64,000 nucleotides of DNA, taken from Hyposmocoma kahamanoa (Eukaryota; Arthropoda; Insecta; Lepidoptera; Cosmopterigidae). How positions within the stretch are numbered: position 1 is the first letter of the stretch; every line of letters starts with the position of its first letter. The stretch covers positions 10,396,206 through 10,460,205 of the forward strand of contig NW_020654080.1 in assembly GCF_003589595.1 (NCBI RefSeq), given 5' to 3'. Shown here one piece after another: positions 46,444-59,635 of the stretch. Both the position numbers and the translations under genes were made by a program. The notes under the pieces were generated by a model. The model worked only from the letters and a program-made list of their open reading frames with translations. It did not search any database and was not told the DNA's origin.

Positions 46444-46949
46444 GTGTGTAAACTATGTTTATAATAAGTATTTTATTAAAAATATAAAAATAGAATAAAA
46501 CAAGTATCTTAATACTTGTTATCCATACGCGTGGTTTTTATATTACAAAGAATTATAAATAGTTATTGATCAGTTATAATATATTATTTACGTATTGAAA
46601 TATAACTGTTGACAATATTTGATTAGATGTGACTTAGTTAGATTATACGTTAACCTTTAATTAACCATAGGTTATTTATTATAACTATTACAAAATGTGT
46701 TTATTATATATTTAGAACAGTTTGATTGGCATTCCAGTGGTATTTACTTTAGATATATTTTAATAAAATGGAATATTCCGAGACAGATTGTCAATGTGAC
46801 GACTGTTTACTGATTGGGTCGTCATCCGAACGTATATCAGAAAATGTCACTAAAATATAATATATTATTTATTCATTTAACGAAACTTGTTTAATTAAAA
46901 TAAAACTGTTGTATTTGACGAGGTAATCACACTATTCATAAATAATTAA

Positions 46950-47071
46950 CTGCCTCGGTGGCCGAACGGTTACCATACTGGTCTGCCACGCAGAGGTCCC
47001 GGGTTCGATTTCCGGGCCGGGAGATATATTTATATGGCCTACATTTATTTATCTCGTGAGTTTGGGTGTAT
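46950..47071 (+). repeat. tRNA-Gly-derived SINE (family A), 3'-truncated
   Basis: Complete head ('tggccgaacggttaccatac', box B 'ggttcgatttccgg') and start of body ('gagtttgggtgtataa'); tail lost at the junction with the Penelope-derived repeat. Confidence 0.82.
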
Positions 47072-47084
47072 AATTATTTGAAAT

Positions 47085-47380
47085 GAAACTATTTTTTCGG
47101 ATCTAAATCGCGTAGGGTCTTTTCAAACAAACAACCGTTTCGGGCCCTTTACAGGTTCTAAGGTCATGACTATAGGGAAAACCTATAATTAAGGAAGTCT
47201 ATAATTATGACTTACTATCCCAATAATATCCTAGGTGCTCAACGTAATAGATTTAAAAGTTAAGGCCGTAACTTTTTGCATGCATTTGCATAAAAAATAT
47301 TTCGGTCCTATTATGAAATATACACGATTTAGATCCGAAATAAGAGCTTCATTTCCTACATTTAACTATCGCGAAAACCT
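47085..47380 (-). repeat. Penelope 3'-end repeat (family M), inverted copies
   Basis: 'ttcggatctaaatcgcgta', 'accgtttcgggccctttaca' and 'tcgcgaaaacctaagaaat' match the 3' region of the Penelope-like element at 6645-7010. The 'atttagatccgaaata' string at 47328-47344 is in the opposite orientation to the element's, so two fragments or an inverted pair may be present. Confidence 0.6.
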
Positions 47381-47696
47381 AAGAAATCAACCCAATAATT
47401 GAATAAAAAGTAAATAACATAGAACAGTGCTATTCTTACAAAATCTAGTCTATATAGGTAGGTACCATAGACACTAGAAATTGAATAATCACATAATGTG
47501 AAGAAGTCACCAAATTAACCATTTGAGTTTTGCAAAATCAAGGACTTTATCGATTGGCGCACTAAATTTGTCACGGTTTGACGCGATTTCGGTGAAAGCG
47601 GCAGTCGACTTGGTACTAAAGACGAGTCAACTGTATCACCTCATTATGCCGTAAACGCTTGCCGAAGAGCGGCAGACGACTCCATAGTAAGATAAG

Positions 47697-47775
47697 TACG
47701 GTAACTCCGTACAAACGTAGCAGCGCTGCTTGTTTGTGTGCACACCCTCCGCGTGGCTTGTTTTGCGATGTTCAA
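47697..47775 (+). repeat. Half of a MITE related to 59842-60072
   Basis: 'ggtaactccgtacaaacgta' and 'gcagcgctgcttg' match the left arm of the MITE at 59842; no right arm found. Confidence 0.5.
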
Positions 47776-47779
47776 GAAT

Positions 47780-48620
47780 TACATAAAATAGTTGTTGTGT
47801 TTATGAGAGTAAATCAATTTCAGAATTGGTTATCATTTCATTTCAACTCCATAATCGTACATCTATAATCCAGATATCAATCCGCGTGGCTGGTATAAAA
47901 ATATCAATAATTAAGTACTGTATTTAAGAGTCTTTCAAATGGCTTTAATATATAGTAAAATGGAGGTTATACACTGATTAGTATCCGGTGTGAAAATACG
48001 ATTCCTAAAAATTTTGATGATAGAGACAAAACACAGACTTACCTCGAAATTTTTTTACGTAGGTACCTATTATTACCAATTATTATTAGTACCAATTATT
48101 TTTATATCAACTGAGCTAAATAGAACACGTATAGTATACGATATACATTTTTCAAATAGCTTTTATTTCGTATGTTAAAAAATTTATCCAATGACTTTGT
48201 CGTTCGACCTGCGCAATTGAACCGATATGGTAAAAATTATATTTCGAGCTGAGGTAGCATCGATTCTTAACGAAGGTTATTTCAATGTAGCACGAGAATA
48301 CTGTAGTGAACACCTTAATTTTTTTAATTATGTTTACAACTAGTTAGTACAACTGACAATGTGACAACCCTACGCTCCGAGCGAATTGATGCGCAGAACA
48401 GGCGGGAGTCGCCGTAGTTAGGACAAGACGAAGTAGTCTGCTGAAGATGGCAGACGACCCTGTGTAAATGCACTATCACAGTCACTGCCTATCTTTGGAA
48501 ATACAGAGAAATAAATTCTTAAGCCTTACTCTGCTCAACGTCTCAAAGCTTCTTCCATTCTTCCACGACCCCAAAGCGGCCTCCAACGTGTAATATCTAT
48601 CCATGAAAGAACCCTAGATA
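47780..48620. other. Unassigned sequence
   Basis: No gene recognised. 48370-48470 is GC-richer ('aacaggcgggagtcgccgta') but no family was identified. Confidence 0.35.
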
Positions 48621-48633
48621 CCTACTCGTACTC

Positions 48634-48765
48634 AGGGTGACGAGCGCGGTTGCAGTGCCCATCAGATCTTTGCGAGTGGCACTGCAACTGTTATGGACAG
48701 GCGTGTAGTTTACCATCAGGCGCATGACTTTCTCGTCCCGTTACTTGATATTATTTAAAAAATCA
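48634..48765 (+). repeat. SINE-like repeat family B, copy 5 (5'-truncated)
   Basis: Keeps only the 3' half, from 'gggtgacgagcgcggttgca' to 'cgtcccgttacttgatatta' plus A-rich tail. Confidence 0.75.
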
Positions 48766-48769
48766 AAAA

Positions 48770-50700
48770 CTCAGCTTATCAAGTGCGCCAAAGGAAATTG
48801 GGAGCGTTCGTCTGTAGGTACTGATATGAAGCCTATACCTGATAACTAAGAAAAAGTTCTTAAAGATAAAATTTTGTCGACATAATAGTTGACTATTTGT
48901 TGACGTAAGTTCAACTATACGATGTTTATAATTACTAGGTTTATCAATGAAATGCCTGTCACGGTTCTATTTCCTCTAGCAGATATCACACAACCATTCG
49001 TGTCGTTTTATAGGGTTACTAAATCCCCCGGGCTTGCTTAAAAAACCGCAACACTTTTCAGTGCACAACAAAGACAATTGACGACTTTTCGGCTGTCACT
49101 AGATGTGCACAATGGAAGGAGAAAAAACCCTCCACCTGGTCTCATGATAGACGTATGCACTTTCTGAGGAGAAAGTTCAGTCTAATCCAATGTGCCTGTG
49201 GCAGGTAATCCAACACAGTCCATGCAGCACTAGTTGCTGTGGCCCTTGTACTAAAACATCTGCGCGAGGAAAGATTTTAATGCCGCCACAACTAACGCAA
49301 TCCATGTGGCAATATGATCTATTCGGTGTTTACAATTTTAAAATAATAAAATACAGGAAGAATCAATACTAAGGAAAAAATATGAATAAAAACACAAGGC
49401 AGACACCTATTATCTTACATTTTTAATTCATCGATAAATCGGCAATAATGCCTTGAATGCTTTTACTCTGTCGGCAAAACGGATTACATTATCAGCTGAT
49501 GTGAACAGGAAGTTTGGTATCGCATATGGAAATGGATTTGATAGGAAAAGATAAATAAAAATTTGTTTCAACCTTAAGAGAATGGAATAGTCTAAGGTTG
49601 CAACCCAAAATTACTTCAATGACAATTGTTTGCTTGGCTTGTTGTGCGGAAAAGCAAAAATTAAAAAAAAATTAATACAAAGAATGAAAACTTAGAAAAA
49701 TTCCTACGATCCGGCTGGACTTCTCGAAATAATTTTTGTTTAAAAAAATTGTATATCGTGAGAGTAAAACTCGTGATATTCAATAAATTTAATATTTTAC
49801 TTTGGATAGGTCTTTGAATTTCAACTTTTTCATGTGAATACCTGTTCTTTTTGCAATACTAAGATTTACAGTGAAGTTCTTAATGTTGTTTATTATCTTT
49901 TCCCGATTGCACGCAACTTCACTATTGTAACGTCTCGGTACAATAATAAATAATTATTTGTTTATTATAAGTATAGGACTGATTGTGAGTGACAAACCTT
50001 TGTTAAGCTTGTTATGAACGAATTAATGGACCCTCGCTATAAGTAGGTACATCCTTTTTAGACTAGGCACCCACTTACAAAGATATCTAAAGAAAACACT
50101 GTAAATGGAGAAAGTGAATGAATTCGGGATTGAAAGTAGGAGCTGTATTTCGGCACTACACTAATTCAAAGAAAGGCAGATGACCTTTCGGCGTGGTTAA
50201 CAAACTCCCGAACTGTTACGTTATATTTACTAAATATACTTTTGTCGTCATCATAGGTTAAAGTCCTTGTTAGATTTATACATAGGTGGACAGTGGTCCC
50301 CGCGAACAATTGCATTGATTGTGTAAGGTCGCGACCGACACAAACGCAGTGTGTAAAGTAAACAATTGCGTCCACTTGAGATAAGTAATTTGCCCGAGAG
50401 AGCGGTGGGACACAATGGTCCCGTATTTATTCAGTCTTGTGTTTATCTTATACACTTTATAAATATTTGCGAAGACATTGCTTGTTTAGAGATTTCACAA
50501 CTCTTGGTACTGTATATATAAACTTTCTTTGAACTGCTCGGTAGTTGCAAATATTCTATGTAATTTGTTTGCAATTGAGGGCAGTAGAGTTGATGTACCG
50601 CTTGCTGCTGGCCCGTAGAGAGGAACAGAGAGAAGACGAGACAAGAGTTACTTATAGTGTATCACTTAGTACCTACAATAAACAGACCAACTGCCGCGCC
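48770..50700. other. Unassigned sequence
   Basis: About 1.9 kb without a recognised gene or repeat. Confidence 0.4.
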
Positions 50701-50712
50701 ACAGGCGCCACC

Positions 50713-51045
50713 GTCGGTTTTTTCAAGCTGCCGATTTTTACGATACCAAGCGACGCGACGGGACGAATTTGTCGTGCGTCTGGTGTTAAGCTACACGTCT
50801 ACCCACAACAGTTGCATTGTCACTCTGGGCTTCGAATCGCAAAGATCTGAGGGGCAGTGCCACTGTGCCCGTCACTTTGAGACAAAAGTTGACAAGTTCC
50901 ATGTGCCTTTACAATTTCACCAGCACCCTTATCCTTCAAAACGGGAAAGCAGTAATGTAAGCATTACTGTTTGGCGACAGAAATAGATACGGTGACAGTC
51001 CTTCCCTGGACGAACTCATTTACAAGGAATTCTACTGCTGCCGGT
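50713..51045 (-). repeat. SINE-like repeat family B, copy 6 (near full length)
   Basis: From 'taccaagcgacgcgacggga' to 'caaggaattctactgctgcc' on the plus strand. The overlapping reading frames are by chance. Confidence 0.75.
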
Positions 51046-51539
51046 GCCAATGAATTTGTCCAGCGTGAAATCGGCGTGGGGAAAAGTATCAACATGGTCG
51101 TTAATTATTTACTATATTTCAAACACATACCTACACACAAACACACACACACATTAACTTGTTAAAGTAATCCCCTACCATAATAATCCCCTACCCCTAA
51201 CTTGAAAACATACTCATTATTGTATCACATGTTATGATTACATAATATCCATTAATCACATATGTGTATCACTACTTACAGGTTTCACATACCACGGTCA
51301 CGGGTTGACTGGGTTTTGAAAGATATTAATATCGGGAGAAGAATACAATGTCATACCCTAGTAAGAAACCTGAATCATTTAGTAAATAACTACGAATGTC
51401 TTACAATATATTTCATGCTAACTACAGAGATGTATACAGGGATGATTGCGGGATCGTGTAGCAACACAGTTAATTATGACTCGGAAATGAAATAAAATTA
51501 TTTTTTTTCCAACGATATCTACCTATGCACTATTCATTT

Positions 51540-51745
51540 TTAGGACTTGAGTTGATTTTACTTTGATGACTGCACCATCTCAGTCAGCCTTGGACCATGG
51601 AACCTGTAAATAGCCACGATCGTTCGTTTGTATTGAAGCCTATAATTATGACTTACTCTTCCACTGGAAACACAACCTAATAGGTTTGAAAGTTAAGGCA
51701 ATAAGTTTTTACGTGCATATAAAAATAATTTAGGGCCTATTATAT
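51540..51745 (+). repeat. Penelope 3'-end repeat (family M) fragment
   Basis: 'gcaccatctcagtcagcctt' and 'ggaccatggaacctgtaaat' match the element at 6870-6900; following 'cctataattatgacttac' is shared with 47190-47215. Confidence 0.6.
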
Positions 51746-51749
51746 ATGA

Positions 51750-52790
51750 TCATCTGAAGTTTTATTAAATTGCTATATTTGGTATCATGATTATGACCAC
51801 GGAATTATGACATAACAATGAATTTTGACAATTTTTTTTATTTCAAAATGCTTCAAATATGAAATGTGTCCGTCTGGTGTCCATATTGCCAGCATTAATT
51901 TGAGATTCATAATAATTTCTTAATAAATTGCTTTACTGTAATTATTTCAAAAACACTATACTCATGAAATCCCAGTCATTTACTGAGCTAGAATCAATAA
52001 CTCCGCAATCTACGAATTTATATCTTTCCTTGAAACCAAAACGTCCATTAGACGCCTATTTAACGTCTTTTGGCTATTTTGGTACACATGAGCGAATTGT
52101 CTGTTTGTTTCTCTAATAGCACGTATTTCTTCACAAGCAAACACCGACCATCAGTGATCATTGAACCAATAGATTGTTAGTCAATTTGCACTCGATCGCA
52201 AGATCCTGCAAGAAGGTGATTTGAAAGACAGTGGTAGTAAATATTTGGCCCCAAAATTACACCTCACAGATCTCGAAAAATACAACACACTACACGAAAT
52301 GTGTCACTTTTCGATGAGTTACGGTAAGAATTACCTCATATCTTACTTCAGGTATTGTTAAAGGCGTATAAGAGTCTAAATACCAGAAGGTATCTACGCA
52401 TTCTGTGAACAGAAATACTGGCAGAATATGGCGAATATTATTTTCATATTCATAACATGTACGCATTACTACGACGTTAAAGGCTATTATGATGGTGAGT
52501 GGTTCTCGTATACTAGACCCTGAAATTTGGTAATTTTGATCCTTAAAAAAAGTTGTAACAAAAATTAAATTTTATAAAAATTAATATTACATTTTCAATT
52601 TAAATCAATGCCATAACCTCTTATCCTTATACATTAAAATATACATAATATGTGAAGTGATTCAGACCCAGAAATCATTTAACATTTATTCCTATGGTCA
52701 TGTAAACGCTAGAGGTATACAAATATATGACCATAGGCTATCTAGAAATGGTTTCATACAAAAGTGAGGGCTTGGGCCTGTGTATTTTTT
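51750..52790. other. Unassigned sequence
   Basis: No gene or repeat recognised. Confidence 0.4.
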
Positions 52791-52800
52791 TCTTTTTTTT

Positions 52801-53022
52801 ATAACGCACGCATTCATAGCCCCGCACTAGGAAAACCCTGTGTCCCGCGTGCCATAGACATACACATAAACAACCACAAATTACACCCAAACTCACGAGA
52901 GAAATAAATGTAGGCCGTACAGGTCAATGAGGCCGTACAAATGTTTCTTCCGGGCCGTGAATCGAACCTGGAACCTCTGCGTGGCAGACCAGCATGGTAA
53001 CCGTTCGGCTACGGAGGCAATT
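52801..53022 (-). repeat. tRNA-Gly-derived SINE (family A) with short internal duplication
   Basis: Complete minus-strand copy. A 20-bp stretch around 'aggccgtacaggtcaatgag' repeats 'aggccgtaca', so the body carries a small duplication. Confidence 0.82.
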
Positions 53023-53076
53023 ATTATATAGTATAATTAATAATTATACTATATAATAATTGCCTCCGTGGCCGAA
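53004..53076. repeat. 36-bp inverted repeat with 1-nt spacer at the SINE head
   Basis: Left arm 53004-53039 contains 'ggcaattattatatagtata'; right arm 53041-53076 is its complement, including the 'tgcctccgtggccgaa' SINE head start, with one mismatch and a single A between the arms. Confidence 0.8.
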
Positions 53077-53719
53077 TAATATAAATATATAAAAATAATT
53101 ATTAATTATATTTATAGCACTGGCACGCTATCATGGCCGTTTTGACAGATTCCAATAGTGAGGTCAAATCTCAATTTATTATCGAAAAAAATATAATTAA
53201 ATGCGAGTATATAAGTTTTTAAATTTGTAACTAATTCAAGGGGTAGCTGATTAAAAAGGTTGCAATAAAACGAAAATAAAAATGTTTAGGTACTTAATAC
53301 ATCGTCAATTCGATGCAAAAAAACAAATGCCAAGTTGTGTCGTAAATTTATACATCCATAAATTTTAATGCACGTCACCATTGATCAAATATGTACATCA
53401 ATTAGCTCCTTAAACGTAGTTATGGATTAATACGAAACTTGATGAGCGGACAAACGTCAAAATGGCCACGTCGGTACTTTAGTGCATTTTAATGTACATT
53501 GAGTGTTTAACGCTTTTCCCATTGTAGTTTGCTTGGTATTAGAAGGTTAATGTAGATCCTAGTTGTAAAAGTTCATATACGAACCCATACACGTTTTTCA
53601 GTTGACTACCAGTTTTAATAAGACCACCACCACAAAGGCCAAAAGCCACCTTCGTCCGCTACACTGGCCGAAGATTACACAGGGGACATTATTTGTCGCA
53701 ATTCAACAAGAGAAACGAC

Positions 53720-53860
53720 ACAATGGCAGTCCAGTATCAAGTTTTGTTGCGTATGTTACAGTGCGGTTGACCGCATGGGTTCGATTCCAGACCGGCACCA
53801 ACTTCATAACAATCGCTCATATTTATTGCTCTACTCATAGCCGTACCACCGCCGCCAAGA
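53720..53860 (+). repeat. Possible tRNA-derived SINE head
   Basis: 'gttgaccgcatgggttcgat' continuing 'tccagacc' has a box-B-like GGTTCGATTCC. The 5' half and any tail are unclear. Confidence 0.35.
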
Positions 53861-53954
53861 TCAAGTTTTGTCTTATCTTTGTGTTATGTAGTTCAAATTC
53901 ACGTAGCAATAACGTTTTAATTCCTGGCAATTATGAGGTTTATATCCAATATTA

Positions 53955-54420
53955 AGCGTAAAAATGCACAAGGTGCATCTGCGGATCTCTAAGCGTGTAA
54001 TAACAGAAGGGCAAGTACTGAATATACAATCGTGCTACTCAGAATTTCTCCCGAAATATAGGTTGAAATGTGCTCAAATGTGGAATGAGTATTTTGATAT
54101 TAGATCAAGGGAAAAAGGTGTCTGGTATCACACAATTCAGTATCAGCCTCTTCGTTTACCTTGGTTTGCAGAGTGCAACTATGGCAGAAAAATAGTTGTC
54201 ATCGCACTGAGGATGAGAACCGGATACGTTCCATTAAACTATTTTGCTTTCTTAATGAAAAAAAAAACAATTCCCCTTATTGTGAGTTGTGTGGAGTAGT
54301 GGTTACTTTGTTGAATCGGCTCTCCAGAGCGCCGCCCGCTCAGACATGTAAGCTTAGCATACAATGGAACTGGCATATACTTTGTACAAAAGTTCCTAAA
54401 TAAAGAAAGATTAAAAAAAT
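53955..54420 (+). pseudogene. LINE C-terminal fragment (RNase H / gag-like zinc region end)
   Basis: One frame gives MWNEYFDIRSREKGVWYH and ALRMRTGYVPLN; after a frameshift near 54235 a second gives NSPYCELCGVV. The order 'R.R.GH.PLN.F......P.C..C' is the end of I/R1-type LINE polyproteins that contain RNase H. It ends with a poly(A)-like 'attaaaaaaataaat'. 5'-truncated, inactive. Confidence 0.6.
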
Positions 54421-54739
54421 AAATCTGCGGATCCACATTTAAACATATAAATAAGCACGTCGTAATGAACAGCGGTAGTACTTTTAGCAAAATTTTCGAC
54501 AATTCCTATTAACCTGTTCATGGACAGTACATAAATAGTGCCGCACACAAAAACGTCACTATTTTTCTTTGTGCTGTAGTGCTTAAATTAATTCAATATA
54601 AAATGTTCAATGTAGATACTTGAATTTCGTCAGTACGTTGTTAATACTTCTCTATGAAGAAGCAACACACAAAAACTACACAGAAAGTACTTCGAAATCG
54701 CTCTGTAAAGCCCAGATTACATAATAGTTTGGTGTCGAT

Positions 54740-54930
54740 GGATATTGATGATGAAATTACAGGCACATGGGACTGGTTGACTTATGTTTCAGGGTGACGG
54801 GTGCAGTGCCAGTGCCCCTCAGATCTTTGAGATTTAAAGCTCTGAGTGGCCTGCAACTGTAATGGATAGGCATGTAGCTTACCATCAGGCGCACGACTTG
54901 TTCGTCCCGTCATTTGATATAAGAAAAAAA
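54740..54930 (+). repeat. SINE-like repeat family B, copy 7 (5'-truncated)
   Basis: From 'gatgaaattacaggcacatg' to 'gttcgtcccgtcatttgata' plus A-rich tail. Confidence 0.75.
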
Positions 54931-55043
54931 TATTGTATTTGATTCTGTGCCCCGCTATGTGAACGGTGTTTTCTGCAGAGCTCATGTCACTTACTACCTG
55001 CACATTAGCGGGAACACGGGACAGGATCTTAATTAGGCCATAC

Positions 55044-55328
55044 CATTGACTTACAAATAAATAGACGACGGGTCTGATACAAAAACCACGAAAAAATGTC
55101 CCAAGTCAACCTATTTAAACGTAGTGACATGTAAAGGAATATGAAAAAGCTAAAACGTTGAATTTAAATTGTAATGTCATCGCAGTACTGTCTAATTTTG
55201 CTTGCTGCGCTGTCAGTCGAACAAACGAAGACTAAAACGTGAATGACGCTCTGTATACGATTTTAACGCCCTATAAGTTCGGACACTTTTTAGCGCGGAC
55301 CCGACGTCCATATAATTGTAAGTCAATG
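55044..55328 (-). mobile_element. hAT-type MITE, copy 2
   Basis: 285 bp, ends CATTGACTTACAA / TTGTAAGTCAATG, exact 8-bp duplication GGCCATAC at 55036-55043 and 55329-55336. Inverted relative to copy 1 and very similar to it along its length. Confidence 0.87.
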
Positions 55329-55734
55329 GGCCATACTGTCTATCCCATCAATAAACATTGATGATCTCGGAAGCCCAACGGTTTGAATAAGAATAAGAAT
55401 AATAATAAGAATAATTTATGTAAGGGCCGAGACACACAACACATGATCTTATAATCTCAGTACAGAGTACAAAAGAAACCGACCTCAAAAGTACGTGGAA
55501 TTACGTCTATCTGCTAAGTTTCATTGAAATATCCCCTAGTTCGCCACTATACAGGACTTGATACTGGAGATAATAAAAATAGGTTCTCACTACGACACTA
55601 CTCAAAGTATATCGAGAGAAAAACGCCTTGAATTGGAGAAATAGCAAAATCAACTAAATGATTGCTAAAAGTAATTGCTCCTAAATTAAAGTTAGGCGCT
55701 ATTTATAAAAATGAATATTCATGCGTGAACAGCC

Positions 55735-55933
55735 ACCCTTTGAGGTGGATGATTTCCTTCAAAATGAAATGGGACCACTATGGAAGTACCCTCTTTCCAA
55801 CAAAAAAAGAATCATGAAAATCGGTTCACAAATACCGGAGTTATCGCGTAACATACATACAAAAAAAAAAAAAACCAAAAAAGAACATACAGTCGAATTG
55901 AGAACCTCCTCCTTTTTTGAAGTCGGTTAAAAA
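55735..55933 (-). repeat. Interspersed repeat family D, copy 3
   Basis: Inverted copy: 'aatgaaatgggaccactatg', 'aaaatcggttcacaaatacc' and 'gaacctcctccttttttgaa' match the family in reverse. Confidence 0.6.
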
Positions 55934-56182
55934 CTAATATGCAACATAATAAACTTCAAACTAAAATGCAATACCAACAACAAAAGTTACTATAGACAAT
56001 TAAAACCGGAAAAGTAAAAAAATAAATAAACAATATGTCGGTTTTTAAATGTTGTAAAATTGTGATTGTAATATACCTAAGTAGTTGATTGGAAATAAAT
56101 TAAAAAAAAAAAAAAACTGGCAATAAAAGTTAATTGAACTTTCAACAATATGCCAACAAGGTAAAGTTTAATTTAAAAAACA

Positions 56183-56390
56183 CTTCCAGAATCCGTTTGC
56201 GCTATGAGCGCTGGATGAGGAGGTCTCGGCTTCGATTCCCGGTAGGACCAATTTGGAAATAAGCTTTACAGATCTGGGTGTACTGGGTGTAGAGGGGCTT
56301 GCGCGGCTGTGCTCATAGTACAGGAAATTCTCTTGTTTCGGACCCGGCAATTAGTGTGGTTGTCTGACACATTATTATTATTATTATTAA
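56183..56390 (+). repeat. tRNA-derived SINE, second type (family F)
   Basis: Head with 'gctggatgaggaggtctcgg' and box B 'cttcgattcccggtagg', a distinct body ('gggtgtactgggtgtagagg', 'ttgtttcggacccggcaatt') and an (ATT)n tail at 56371-56390. Differs from family A after the head. Confidence 0.65.
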
Positions 56391-56399
56391 AAGAAGATA

Positions 56400-58000
56400 C
56401 AAAAAGAAGGTTTCAGTCGGAAGGGTAGATTGAGCCAGCGCATTTACAGGCGCAGAAGACTAAAAACCAGACTTTGTGAGCCTCTGCCGCCAACATTATT
56501 ATTAGTATATATATTAGTATTAGCAAATGTTTACAGGTAACGATTCCTATTTTACAAATGAACCTTTTGACCTTTTTAACAGTCAAATATCAAAAATAAT
56601 CTGCCGTCGCATCATACGATTTTTTGTGATAATAAAAGTATATTTCCGGCTTAAGTTTTACGTGTGTATTATAAAATCGTGCGCTTGTTTACTTTGTGAA
56701 TTCGATCACCGTAATGGCCGTTCAGATTATCTGATAGCAAAATGGCTGATAACAAATAGCGATAATACATAACTACGAAAACTATTTGACATAATGTAAA
56801 TTTTCATACGTGATATGAATTTTCTCTCGCACTCCTGATATTTGTCCCTAATGTCATTAAAGCTGTTTGTCAGAATAAGCGGGCGATTTTAGAAACGCTC
56901 GATCGCTAGAATTCTTATACCATTACAATTTTTATTACCTAAAACACTAATAATAAAAATAAATACTAGTTTTCGATTTACTTACTTTTGAGTTAGTAAT
57001 ATATCTGTGTCTCTGAATGTTCAATTTAACATTACTATTTGCGTCAAATTATTTAATTTGCCATAACGTGTGGGAATTACGATTTAACATCCGCGTTCTT
57101 TAAACGATAATATCTGGTAATAACTAAGCAAAGTATTCTCTCGTGTTTAAAAAGTGAGTTCATCATACATATATAATGCACTGTTCTAATTAATTCATAG
57201 ATACGACATAATGTTTTCAATAATTAATTATTAATCCTCCTTATGATCATGTTTTGGTAAATGCATTTTCTTGCACTGACAGCTGTTGCTCGTGCACACA
57301 AATTTTTATTTTGTTTTTTTTTTTGGTCACCGGAGGAGAAGCGGGAAAAACTGTTTTGTTAGATCAAATGCTCTAGGTATTTACCATTAAATAACTTTTT
57401 ACAAAAAATATACGATACACTTAAGGATATTGCCTAAAGAATGTGCTAATATCTTAAACGATAGGATGAACTTTATTCCATCATATAAAATCCTGAAAAC
57501 AGGCTAACATATATATTATAACATATATATATAAGTCTAAAACGAATAATTTAAAAATAAAATAAAGATAATTTTTATATGGAGACATTTTCTCTTTAAG
57601 TGCTGTAGAAAACTTGCTAAATTTTGGTTTTCAATTGAAGCCCTATTAGTTTTCAAATTCACATTTATCTAAAAATTTGCAAATTGCCCACCGGTTTAAC
57701 GACACGTCGCGCCACACTCGCTGCCCTGTCAGTCGCCAGCGGACGCCTGTCGACATCGGATCTGTGTCAACATTTTTCCGCCTGTTCCTATTTTATTCGT
57801 ATTCAAATGAATAATATAGCTGTAAATACAGCGCGCTGATTACGCTACCGACCCCCCCACGCCTCACCTCCCGAAATGTTTCCGAAAAGCTCGTGTTGAA
57901 ATGCCTAGCCTTAATTAGAGGCACAAAACAGTTTACATTCAATGGTACTTTAGGCAATACTACAACTTATGGCTTTAATCTACAATGTAAACCAAACATA
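56400..58000. other. Unassigned sequence with a GC-richer block
   Basis: No gene recognised. 57690-57770 is GC-richer ('acgacacgtcgcgccacact') and could be a promoter, but no exon follows that I can support. Confidence 0.35.
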
Positions 58001-58009
58001 TGTATGTAA

Positions 58010-58085
58010 ATTAACTGACTGTGAGCTGTGACCATGGGACCTGCATAGAATCCGAAACATTTGTTGCTTAAAAAAAAACAAATAT
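58010..58085 (+). repeat. Penelope 3'-end repeat (family M) short fragment
   Basis: 'gtgaccatgggacctgcata' and 'atccgaaacatttgttgctt' match the core of the Penelope 3' region. Confidence 0.5.
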
Positions 58086-58097
58086 TAGCGATTTTAG

Positions 58098-58400
58098 TTT
58101 TTTTTCATGATACCAAATGACGGGACGAACAACTCGTGCGCCTGGTGGTAAGTGGCACACCTTACCTTAGCAGTTGCAGTGTCACTCAGAGCTTTAAACC
58201 ACAATGATCTAAGGGGCACTGCTGTTGCAACCCGTCACCCTGAGATATAAGTTGACAAGTCCCCTAATAATTTCACCAGCACTCTTTACCCTTGGAAATC
58301 GGAACGCGGTAATGCTTACATTATTGCTTGGTGGCAGAAATAGGTGCGGTTTCTGAACTTCACTGGACGAACTCTTCCACAAGGAGCTCTTTTCTAATCG
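58098..58400 (-). repeat. SINE-like repeat family B, copy 8 (near full length)
   Basis: From 'ataccaaatgacgggacgaa' to 'ttccacaaggagctctttt' on the plus strand. Confidence 0.75.
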
Positions 58401-58691
58401 ATTGTTATTCAATACAGAAAATTTTTAAAATACAGCTTTTTCGAAATCATCAGATCCGAACAAATAGATTAATTGCCAACAATACAAATATTATTTTTTT
58501 TAATTAATCGACGTGTGATTTAAAAATAGACAAGGTCTAGTGCATAATTCCGGGGATCACTGCTCTCATACTTTACATAGCGCAAATACAGACTTGGCTT
58601 GAAAATAAACATACGACGTGACTTGATTAACTGAATATATTGACTTTTTAGAATGAGCAGAAATTTGATTTTAGCTTCTCGTAATCGTAAA

Positions 58692-58992
58692 AATATGTTT
58701 TAGTTTATTCTACTTTCTATTAATAATTAATAATAAATTGAACTTAATAAAAATTCATTCAATAAAATAATATGTAAAACTTAATGTAGCGTAAATTGGA
58801 ATGTTTTCTTTGTAAAATTAAAAATAAGGTATTAAATAATAACTATTGTAACTATAGTGAAAAAATAGGGTGGTACCACCTCAGTAAACCGTGACCATGG
58901 GACCTGTAAAGGGCCCGAAACGTTGGTTTGTTTGAAAAAACCAATATACGCGATTTAAATCCGGAAAAATAGTTTCATTTCCTAAGTTATCT
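58692..58992 (+). repeat. Penelope 3'-end repeat (family M), long copy
   Basis: Almost colinear with 6655-6985 ('ttctattaataattaataat', 'atgtagcgtaaattggaatg', 'gtaaagggcccgaaacgttg'). About 30 bp are missing near 58873, including the 'gcatcaatattagacataac' part. Confidence 0.8.
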
Positions 58993-59635
58993 TAATATTT
59001 TTTTAGTTTCCCAAACCCAGTAAAATAGGAACCGACAATTTGTTGCGACATTGGCTGTTAATTTTTAAAACAATTTATATATTTTTTTAGAGTTTCGGCC
59101 ATATTTATCCCGTTTATTTTTCAACACAAATTAACTCTCGATATAAACGAACAATTAAAAAAGCAACGTATTCATATTTCATATAATTTATTCCTGTAAT
59201 ATATAGATAATACACATAACGTCTATAGTAATACGTAAACTACAACATCTAATGTGCTGCATATTAAAAGTAACAGTTTATTCATTTCATATTTGCTTAG
59301 TGATTTAATTTTTAATCTAATAAATAAGTAGGTAAGGTAAAGGCGTCTCTGACACATAATTATGTCTGCGCAAAATTGTTACAGTATCTATGTGTTGAAG
59401 CTTGTACCTATGTATATCTCGTCTTTATTTACAGTTGATAAAATATTGTTACTGTTTTTGGCATATTTAGTCTGAGTTGTGTATTATATGACAACATTAA
59501 GTAGAATTTGTTATATTGCTCCATATCTTGGTAGCAAAAATTTGGAAGTCAAAATGGCTGTATGATGAATAATGGGCGTTCAATACTATTAATAATAATA
59601 ATTCATTGCAATTTTGCAGTTGTTCCTAACAAGTT

